A stretch of 6,738 bases of DNA from Candidatus Ruthturnera sp. GTDB taxonomy: Bacteria > Pseudomonadota > Gammaproteobacteria > PS1 > Pseudothioglobaceae. The notes beneath the pieces are model-generated. The model ran no database searches and was not told where the DNA came from. It saw only the letters and a program-made list of their open reading frames with translations. Positions 1-5,750 of the stretch are shown here, in pieces. The translations under genes were made by a program, and so were the position numbers. Positions within the stretch are counted from its first letter, which is position 1. The number at the start of each line of letters is the position of its first letter. The DNA lies in NCBI GenBank assembly GCA_018648985.1, contig JABGOT010000118.1:1-6738 (forward strand), given 5' to 3'.

Positions 1-136
1 CATAAACAAAAAATGCCATTAACGTTGCCAAATACCAAGGATAGCCCAAATCTTGAAACAACATACCAAATGCTATCCCTAGCGGTATGTAGCCAAATAG
101 CACTGGAAAAGTGCTTTTAATAACGTCCCGTGTCAT
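1..136 (-). CDS. azlC: AzlC-family branched-chain amino acid permease, N-terminal fragment (runs off left edge)
   Basis: Reading the minus strand from an ATG at 134-136 gives 45 codons open to the window edge, beginning MTRDVIKSTFPVLFGYIPLG. The run FPVLFGYIPLGIAFG followed by GYPWYLATLMAFFVY matches the start of AzlC proteins, inner-membrane subunits that with AzlD export branched-chain amino acids. The fragment covers the first membrane segment and the start of the second. In the same frame a stop occurs at 179-181, and no other ATG, GTG or TTG lies between it and 136, so this ATG is the only ordinary start. A weak TTAGG lies just upstream. The gene is divergent from accA and should share its promoter gap. 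Family assignment is by recognised motif from a short fragment; azlD would be expected beyond the left edge. The exact substrate is not shown. Confidence 0.75.
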   Translation of the reverse strand, partial: MTRDVIKSTFPVLFGYIPLGIAFGMLFQDLGYPWYLATLMAFFVY

Positions 137-169
137 CAGCCTAAAGAAGGTGGTGTAAATAGATCCATC

Positions 170-178
170 TGCTATAAT
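170..178 (+). promoter_or_regulatory. Extended -10 promoter for accA-tilS
   Basis: TGCTATAAT is a perfect sigma-70 extended -10 element (TGn plus TATAAT at 173-178). No good -35 is seen at the usual distance (150-155 reads GTGGTG), which fits an extended -10 promoter. Predicted transcription start is near 185, leaving an AT-rich leader of about 28 bases without a clear Shine-Dalgarno before the accA ATG at 213. Inference from sequence only. Confidence 0.6.
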
Positions 179-212
179 TTAAATAATTATTAAAAACTGA
201 TTTTAACGCGAT

Positions 213-1163
213 ATGAACCTAGATTACCTTGATTTTGAACAACCGATTGCCGACTTAGAAGGAAAAATTCAGGCACTTTGCAATATTAAAGATAAAGCTG
301 ACATTGTCAAAGAAATGGAAGCGTTAAAAGCCAAAAGTGGCGCACTAACCAAAAAAATATTTTCATCACTTAGTGATTGGCAGGTTTCACAATTAGCTCG
401 GCATCCGAACAGACTTTATACGTTGGATTATATCGATACTGTGTTTGATGAATTTACCGAGCTTCATGGCGACCGCGCTTATGCAGACGATCTTGCTATT
501 GTTGGTGGCATCGCCAAACTAGACGGAAAATCAGTGATGTTTATCGGTCAACAAAAAGGTCGTTCAACACAAGATAAAATCAAATACAACTTTGGTATGC
601 CGCGCCCAGAGGGCTACCGAAAAGCATTAAGACTCATGAAAATGGCTGAGAAATTCTCAATGCCAATTGTTACTTTTATTGACACGCCAGGTGCTTACCC
701 AGGTATTGGTGCTGAAGAGCGCGGGCAATCTGAAGCCATTGCAAAAAATCTATTTGAGATGTCAACTTTGGCAACGCCCATTATCTCGGTGGTGATTGGT
801 GAAGGCGGCTCAGGTGGTGCGCTGGCTATTGGTGTGGCTGATACGATGATGATGTTTGAATACTCGATTTATTCGGTTATATCTCCAGAAGGTTGTGCGT
901 CAATTTTGTATAAAGATGCATCAAAAGCCAACTTAGCAGCAGAATCTTTAAAACTAACATCAACTCATCTTAAAAAAGAAGGCATGGTTGATGTCATTAT
1001 CAAAGAGCCATTAGGCGGTATTCATCGTGATACTGATCAAGCAAAAGTTTTGTTAAGAGCGGCACTTAAACAGCAGATAGAAAAAATCGAAAAAATTTCT
1101 ACTGAGAAGTTATTACAAAATAGACAAGAAAAATTATTAGGCTTTGGACGATTTAAAGACTAA
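213..1163 (+). CDS. accA: Acetyl-CoA carboxylase carboxyltransferase subunit alpha
   Basis: AccA pairs with AccD as the cytoplasmic carboxyltransferase that moves the carboxyl group from biotin on AccB to acetyl-CoA, giving malonyl-CoA, the committed step of fatty-acid synthesis. The 316-residue protein is close to the E. coli length (319). It opens with the family N-terminus MNLDYLDFEQPIADLE and keeps the crotonase-type carboxyltransferase core: GRSTQDKIKYNFGMPRPEGY (116-135), FIDTPGAYPGIGAEERGQSE (155-174) and the glycine-rich GEGGSGGALAIG (196-207), which contributes to the active-site oxyanion pocket in this family. The start matches the family N-terminus, though there is no clear ribosome binding site. 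It is first in a unit with tilS, whose start lies inside its last 20 bases, and is preceded by an extended -10 promoter. Nothing looks broken. Identity is very secure. Confidence 0.97.
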   Translation: MNLDYLDFEQPIADLEGKIQALCNIKDKADIVKEMEALKAKSGALTKKIFSSLSDWQVSQLARHPNRLYTLDYIDTVFDEFTELHGDRAYADDLAIVGGIAKLDGKSVMFIGQQKGRSTQDKIKYNFGMPRPEGYRKALRLMKMAEKFSMPIVTFIDTPGAYPGIGAEERGQSEAIAKNLFEMSTLATPIISVVIGEGGSGGALAIGVADTMMMFEYSIYSVISPEGCASILYKDASKANLAAESLKLTSTHLKKEGMVDVIIKEPLGGIHRDTDQAKVLLRAALKQQIEKIEKISTEKLLQNRQEKLLGFGRFKD

Positions 1164-2319
1164 AGACGCCTTTCTCGAGGGCAAAGATATTGTCCTTGGT
1201 TTAAGTGGTGGTATCGATTCTGTCGTCTTACTGCATTATCTACACACGCACCACCCCAGCAATCTGCGTGTGATTCACTGCAACCATCATCTATCCAAAC
1301 ACTGCGATGAGTGGGAAAAGTTTTGTCAAAACCTATGCAAAACACTTGGTATCAGTTATGAGAATATCAATCTTTCTATAGAAAAAGAATCTAACGTAGA
1401 GGAAAATGCACGTAAAAAACGCTATCATTCATTATCTTGCTCATTAAAAGACAATGAAGTACTGTGCACGGCTCATCATCAAAACGACCAAGCAGAAACG
1501 CTATTATTGCAACTATTTAGAGGCTCAGGTATTGCGGGCCTTGCCGCTATGCCCAGACAAAAGCCTTTAGGCAAAGGTAGCCATTACCGACCACTACTAA
1601 ATATTGAAAAACATCATATTATTAACTATGCAGAAAAACACAAGTTAAGCTGGATAGAAGATGATAGCAACAAAAACACTAACTTTAGACGCAACTTTTT
1701 AAGACTGGACATTCTTCCAAAACTAGAAACAGTATATAAAAATTTGACAAAAATCTTGTCTAGAAGCGCAAAGCACCAATCAGAAGCGCTAAAACTAACA
1801 CGTGAATTGGCCAATATCGATATTAGAGAAAATAACCTTATTAACGATAGTGGGCGCATCGATACAGCCAAGCTAATTAAATTAGAAATTCATAGAATAA
1901 AGAATATTTTGCGTCATCATTTGAGTTTATTAGGGTTTTTAGCGCCTAGCGATTCGATTATGAGTCAAATTATTGATTTATTACATGCCAAGCAAGATGC
2001 CAAACCTTTAGTGGCGTGGGATATGTTCGAGGTTCGTCGTTATCAAGGTGAATTGTATTTTATTAACAACCAAGCAGAAAAAAAATCAGAAAATTGCCCG
2101 CTTCATACGGAATTTGAAAATTTTCCAAATTTTTCTATTCGCTATCGCATCGAGGGTCAGCGTATTAAATTACCGGGGAAAAATCACTCTCAATCTCTGA
2201 AAAAGGTTCTACAAGACGCTAACATCCCTCCATGGGAGCGAAATTCGTTAAAAATGTACTATATTGAAGATGAACTACGCGCGATGGAGCGCATCGGTCG
2301 TATGGAGCACGCTAAATAA
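1144..2319 (+). CDS. tilS: tRNA(Ile)-lysidine synthase, TTG start overlapping accA
   Basis: TilS uses ATP to attach lysine to C34 of the CAU-anticodon tRNA-Ile, switching it from methionine to isoleucine decoding; it is essential in most bacteria. Visible features are the N-type ATP pyrophosphatase P-loop SGGIDS (21-26), IHCNHHLS (44-51), AHHQNDQAET (110-119), RGSGIAGL (126-133), WIEDDSN (170-176) and RNFLR (183-187). A helical middle domain follows, then a C-terminal domain with RIEGQRIKLPGKNHSQSLKK (335-354) and IPPWER (361-366). At 391 residues it is shorter than E. coli TilS (432) but has all domains. The frame opens at a TAG at 1138-1140 and contains no ATG or GTG before the P-loop, so TTG at 1144 is the only ordinary start. 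This overlaps accA by 20 bases, and only a poorly spaced AGG precedes it, so translation probably depends on ribosomes finishing accA. Asn114 stands where E. coli has the first Asp of its DDQ motif. Confidence 0.95.
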   Translation: MDDLKTKDAFLEGKDIVLGLSGGIDSVVLLHYLHTHHPSNLRVIHCNHHLSKHCDEWEKFCQNLCKTLGISYENINLSIEKESNVEENARKKRYHSLSCSLKDNEVLCTAHHQNDQAETLLLQLFRGSGIAGLAAMPRQKPLGKGSHYRPLLNIEKHHIINYAEKHKLSWIEDDSNKNTNFRRNFLRLDILPKLETVYKNLTKILSRSAKHQSEALKLTRELANIDIRENNLINDSGRIDTAKLIKLEIHRIKNILRHHLSLLGFLAPSDSIMSQIIDLLHAKQDAKPLVAWDMFEVRRYQGELYFINNQAEKKSENCPLHTEFENFPNFSIRYRIEGQRIKLPGKNHSQSLKKVLQDANIPPWERNSLKMYYIEDELRAMERIGRMEHAK

Positions 2320-2360
2320 ACCTCTATTATTCGTAAGGATTAGCGATTTCTATTTTTTCT
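2310..2360 (+). terminator. Possible weak terminator after tilS
   Basis: CGCTAA (2310-2315) and TTAGCG (2340-2345) are perfect inverted arms around a 24-base loop, and the right arm is followed by a T-rich run on the plus strand (ATTTCTATTTTTTCT, 2346-2360). The left arm spans the end of tilS and the right arm lies in the end of ybeY. The stem is only 6 bp and the loop is long, so this is a weak candidate for ending accA-tilS transcription; there is no matching T tract for the minus strand. Confidence 0.25.
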
Positions 2361-2806
2361 AAAATTTTTATTTCCAAGCCTTCCATGATTAACGCTTCTT
2401 TTTCGTCAATATGGTCATAGCCCAATAAGTGCAACGTGCCGTGAATGGCCATATGAATCAGATGATGATCAAATGTTTTATTTTGTGCTCTAGCCTCATC
2501 AGCCACTACATCAGTGCAAATGACTACATCACCTAAAATCGCTTCATCGATCTCAATAGGCAAGTCAGACGGGAAAGACAAAACATTGGTTGGCTGGTCT
2601 TTGTCTCGATAGGTTTTATTAAGGTCTTGAATCTCGGCTTTATCGACAATTCGAATTAACAATTCACTCTCGCCTTTGCCCAAATCAGCCATCACTTGTT
2701 GCAAAGTCTCTTTGAAATTTTGCTCATTGATTAAAACATCGTTAATAGGGTTTTGAATAACAACCATTATGGTTTTTTTAAGAATAAAATAACTCATTTT
2801 ACCCAT
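2327..2806 (-). CDS. ybeY: Endoribonuclease YbeY (rRNA maturation factor)
   Basis: YbeY is a zinc-dependent single-strand RNase of the cytoplasm that acts in 16S rRNA 3'-end maturation and late ribosome quality control. The signature is complete: HGTLHLLGYDH with the three zinc-ligand histidines at 122, 126 and 132, plus the conserved YRDKDQPTNVLSFP (66-79, with Arg67) and LGDVVIC (91-97). The length of 159 on the longest start is normal for the family (E. coli about 155). The start is uncertain: ATGs lie at codons 1, 4 and 14. Codon 14 (2765-2767) gives the usual family N-terminus but has no ribosome binding site; codon 1 has AAGGGA nine bases upstream (2816-2821) but adds 13 unaligned residues. 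It is convergent with tilS (7-base gap) and head-to-head with priA. The ybeZ and lnt neighbours seen in many proteobacteria are absent here. Confidence 0.95.
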   Translation of the reverse strand: MGKMSYFILKKTIMVVIQNPINDVLINEQNFKETLQQVMADLGKGESELLIRIVDKAEIQDLNKTYRDKDQPTNVLSFPSDLPIEIDEAILGDVVICTDVVADEARAQNKTFDHHLIHMAIHGTLHLLGYDHIDEKEALIMEGLEIKILEKIEIANPYE

Positions 2807-2822
2807 ATAAATTTATCCCTTA

Positions 2823-4811
2823 ATGGCGATCGTTGAAGTTGCAATACCTGTACCGCTAAACAAAACATTTGACTATCTGTGCGATGGTGAAGTGGCTGTT
2901 GGTGCGCGTGTGAGAGTGCCCTTCATTCGCAAAAAAGTTGTGGGCGTAATACTTGCAGTTAAAGACAAAAGTGAATTTGAAAAACTAAAATCAGTCGAAG
3001 AAGTGTTAGATGACACGCCAATATTGGATAAGCCTATTCTCGATTTTTTGTTTTGGTCGGCTAGGTATTACCACCATCCGATTGGCGAGGTGATCTGTGC
3101 AGCATTGCCAAAAAATCTACGCCTTGGCAAAGAGGCAAAAATTAAAAAAGTCACTGGATTATCGCTAGATACTGAAAAACCAGATTACAAAATTACCGAT
3201 GAACAATCCCATGCGATTAATGAAATCCTTAAATCTCAAGACAGCTATCATGGGTTTTTACTGCATGGCGTGACTGGCAGCGGCAAGACCGAGGTTTACC
3301 TTAATATTACTCAAACTGTGCTCGATCAAGGCAAGCAAGTGCTTGTACTGGTGCCTGAGATTGGACTTACCCCGCAAATGATCACACGTTTTGAGTCCCG
3401 TTTAGAAACACGTGTAGTGGCAATTCATTCTCAACTAAACGAAACACAAAAACTTGATGCTTACCTAATGGCAAAAAATGGCGAAGCGGGTGTTGTGCTT
3501 GGCACACGAAGCGCGATTTTTGCACCGATGCCAAATTTAGGCTTGATTATTATTGATGAAGAGCACGATGGCTCGTTCAAACAACAATCTAACTTTCGCT
3601 ATTCCGCTAGAGATTTATGCTTTATCCGTGCTAAGCAAGCCAACATTCCGCTGGTATTAGGCACAGCAACACCTTCACTGGAAATGCTAAAAAATGTGAT
3701 GGATAAAAAAATCACACGCCTCACACTCACACAGCGTGCTGGCGGTGCAACAATGCCAAAAGTTAGTTTGATTGATATGAGGCAACATTTCACCCCTCAA
3801 GGGGGTACTGAAAAGAGCGATGGATTGTTATCTAACTTGTTAATCGAAAAAATGAAACAATATTTATCCAAAGGCAAGCAGGTAATGTTGTTTATTAATC
3901 GTCGCGGCTATGCGCCGGTTTATTATTGCAAAGAGTGTGGCTGGAAAGCCGAGTGCGGGCGTTGCGATTCTGGCATGATTTATCATCGTCACATTAACCG
4001 ACTTAAATGTCATCACTGTGGCGATGAGCAGATGCCAGAGCACACTTGCCCTGAGTGTAAACAACCTAGTTTAGAAGTACTGGGTTACGGTACCGAACGA
4101 TTGGAAGAAACTTTGTCGTCGCATTTTGCCGACACTCCTATTATTCGCATTGATCGTGACACCACACGTCGCAAAAAAGCCTTTGGCGAACACTTAAAAA
4201 AAATCAACTCTGGCGAGCCTTGCATTATCGTTGGTACGCAAATGCTTGCCAAAGGGCATGATTTTTCTAATTTAGCAATGGTGGGTATTCTGGATACTGA
4301 TGCCGGTTTACTCTCACTAGATTTTCGTGCGACTGAACATTTGGCACAATTACTCATTCAAGTTTCAGGCCGTGCTGGGCGCAATAAAGAACAAGGTGAG
4401 GTGGTTATTCAAACACGCTATCCTGATCATCCAATTTTTAATTATGTACTTTCATCACGCTATACACAGTTCGCAATTCAGTTGCTTAAACAACGAAGTA
4501 GTGCTTTGCTACCACCTTATTCACACCAGGCTCTATTGTGCGCAAATGCTAAAAATAAACAAGTGGCTGAAGATTTTTTGCGTGAGGCGGCTGGTTTGCT
4601 AAAAAGCATTCAGATAGATACTGTGGAAATTTGGGGACCAGTGGCTAATATTTTTGAGAAAAAAGCGGATTATTATTATTTCAACCTATATTTACAATCA
4701 GATGATAGAAAAGCGCTACATCAAATGTTGGCTACTTTTAATCAGCACATTGATAGTTTAAAGTTGAAAAACAAAGTGCGCTGGTACTTGGATGTTGATC
4801 CGATTGAGTAA
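2823..4811 (+). CDS. priA: Replication restart helicase PriA, apparently without the winged-helix domain
   Basis: PriA is the 3'-to-5' superfamily 2 helicase that recognises abandoned replication forks and reloads DnaB through PriB/DnaT or PriC. Seen in order: the 3'-DNA-binding domain from the N-terminus to about residue 100 (VPLNKTFDYL, YYHHPIGEV), Walker A GVTGSGKT (149-156), Walker B DEEH (245-248), GTATP (280-284), a Zn-binding region with all eight cysteines (369, 372, 378, 381, 396, 399, 409, 412), GTQMLAKGHD (471-480), QVSGRAGR (513-520) and the C-terminal domain ending in VRWYLDVDPIE. At 662 residues it is about 70 shorter than E. coli PriA (732). The whole shortfall lies before Walker A: only about 24 residues link the N-terminal domain to the helicase (ITDEQ at 124), where E. 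coli has a winged-helix domain. The reading frame is intact. No Shine-Dalgarno precedes the ATG, but the N-terminus aligns with the family. Its stop abuts the stop of the convergent gene. Confidence 0.96.
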   Translation: MAIVEVAIPVPLNKTFDYLCDGEVAVGARVRVPFIRKKVVGVILAVKDKSEFEKLKSVEEVLDDTPILDKPILDFLFWSARYYHHPIGEVICAALPKNLRLGKEAKIKKVTGLSLDTEKPDYKITDEQSHAINEILKSQDSYHGFLLHGVTGSGKTEVYLNITQTVLDQGKQVLVLVPEIGLTPQMITRFESRLETRVVAIHSQLNETQKLDAYLMAKNGEAGVVLGTRSAIFAPMPNLGLIIIDEEHDGSFKQQSNFRYSARDLCFIRAKQANIPLVLGTATPSLEMLKNVMDKKITRLTLTQRAGGATMPKVSLIDMRQHFTPQGGTEKSDGLLSNLLIEKMKQYLSKGKQVMLFINRRGYAPVYYCKECGWKAECGRCDSGMIYHRHINRLKCHHCGDEQMPEHTCPECKQPSLEVLGYGTERLEETLSSHFADTPIIRIDRDTTRRKKAFGEHLKKINSGEPCIIVGTQMLAKGHDFSNLAMVGILDTDAGLLSLDFRATEHLAQLLIQVSGRAGRNKEQGEVVIQTRYPDHPIFNYVLSSRYTQFAIQLLKQRSSALLPPYSHQALLCANAKNKQVAEDFLREAAGLLKSIQIDTVEIWGPVANIFEKKADYYYFNLYLQSDDRKALHQMLATFNQHIDSLKLKNKVRWYLDVDPIE

Positions 4812-5750
4812 CTAATCCAAAGTTCTTTCTAAAAATAAATATACCGCGTAAGCATTCTTTCGATTGGCAATATCAAACGCCGTTTCATCTTCAAATTCTG
4901 ACCAGTCAATAGCCTCATAAGTCTCTTCAAACTGTTCCATATCTTCAACGGCTTTACTGAGTTTTTCTAGTAGAAATTTCAGGTAACGATAAGTTAGATC
5001 CATGGTTTGCTGTGGTTGATTAGAAGCACTACCATGGCCTGGCACAAAATAATCTACTTGTGTGTGCTGCATACGCTCTAGAGTTTTAACCCAATCAATA
5101 ATATTGGCATCGCCCACAAATGGTAGGCGACCTTCAAAAATAATATCACCACTATAAAGAGTTTGATCCTTCACGCTGAGTAATGACATGTCGCCATCAG
5201 AATGTACCTTACCAAAGTAGTTAATCATAAACTCATGGCCGCCCAAACTAAACTTGGTATCTTGGTCGATAATACGGTCTGGTTTGACTAAATAAGTATC
5301 ATCCGTTACCCAAGGGAACAAGGCTGTACGCCTTGATTCTAGTAAGGTTTCTGCGGTTTCTGAATCTAAGTAATCCCAAGTGCCTTTAGGTGCCCAAACT
5401 TGTGCACCTTCACCTTTAAAAACTTGCAAGCCGTATAAATGATCCGCATGATAGTGACTCATCACTACAATCTTGATGGGTTGATTGGTAATCTTACGAA
5501 TCTCACCCAACATCGCATGTGCAAGCGATGGTGTGCCGAGTGCATCAAATACTACCACGCCCTCATTAGTTACTACAAAACCAGCATTAGAAATAAAACC
5601 CTCATACTCAGTGGCCGCGCCTGACATGCCAGGTACATAATAAGCATCGCCAGTTAATTTTTGCGCCTTGACTTCAACACCGACAGCTTCATATTCTTCG
5701 GCCTGGACCGAGAAAGTCAATAGCGTTAGTAATAAAATTAATATTTTCAT
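4812..5750 (-). CDS. Secreted MBL-fold metallo-hydrolase, SoxH-like, substrate unknown
   Basis: A 312-residue metallo-beta-lactamase-fold protein with a clear Sec signal peptide: MK, a leucine-rich core, then VQA before EE, giving likely cleavage after residue 17 and a periplasmic location. There is no lipobox cysteine. The dinuclear metal site is complete: HYHADH (99-104: His99, His101, Asp103, His104), His183 in KVHSDGD, Asp202 in SGD and His239 in PGHG. The run GFVVTNEGVVVFDALGTP (57-74) and the helical C-terminal tail ending NRKNAYAVYLFLE resemble a group of beta/gammaproteobacterial exported hydrolases near SoxH and quinoprotein-relay metallohydrolases. The substrate is not predictable from sequence, and beta-lactamase activity should not be assumed. 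Its ATG overlaps the bioA stop as ATGA and is preceded by GGAGG, so it is translated from the bioA message. It ends exactly against the priA stop. Confidence 0.9.
   Translation of the reverse strand: MKILILLLTLLTFSVQAEEYEAVGVEVKAQKLTGDAYYVPGMSGAATEYEGFISNAGFVVTNEGVVVFDALGTPSLAHAMLGEIRKITNQPIKIVVMSHYHADHLYGLQVFKGEGAQVWAPKGTWDYLDSETAETLLESRRTALFPWVTDDTYLVKPDRIIDQDTKFSLGGHEFMINYFGKVHSDGDMSLLSVKDQTLYSGDIIFEGRLPFVGDANIIDWVKTLERMQHTQVDYFVPGHGSASNQPQQTMDLTYRYLKFLLEKLSKAVEDMEQFEETYEAIDWSEFEDETAFDIANRKNAYAVYLFLERTLD

Noticed and set aside
1626..1871. Minus-strand 81-codon frame opposite tilS
   Set aside because: It is antisense to the conserved tilS coding region with no motif or ribosome binding site; its hydrophobic look follows from the complementary codons.
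2111..2131. AT-rich inverted repeat in tilS (AATTTG and CAAATT around AAAATTTT)
   Set aside because: It lies within coding sequence for a Phe/Glu/Asn-rich stretch and is expected by chance in low-GC DNA.
3792..3806. CCCC-TCAA-GGGG hairpin in priA
   Set aside because: Only a 4-bp GC stem inside coding sequence (HFTPQGG), with no T run after it; most likely chance from codon use.
4327..4602. Plus-strand 91-codon frame inside priA
   Set aside because: It lies wholly within the secure priA frame, has no recognisable domain and a composition typical of an out-of-frame shadow.
4773..4781. AAAGTGCGC resembling part of a Pasteurellaceae uptake sequence
   Set aside because: It is a single imperfect occurrence (the core is AAGTGCGGT), inside priA, with no repeats elsewhere in the window.
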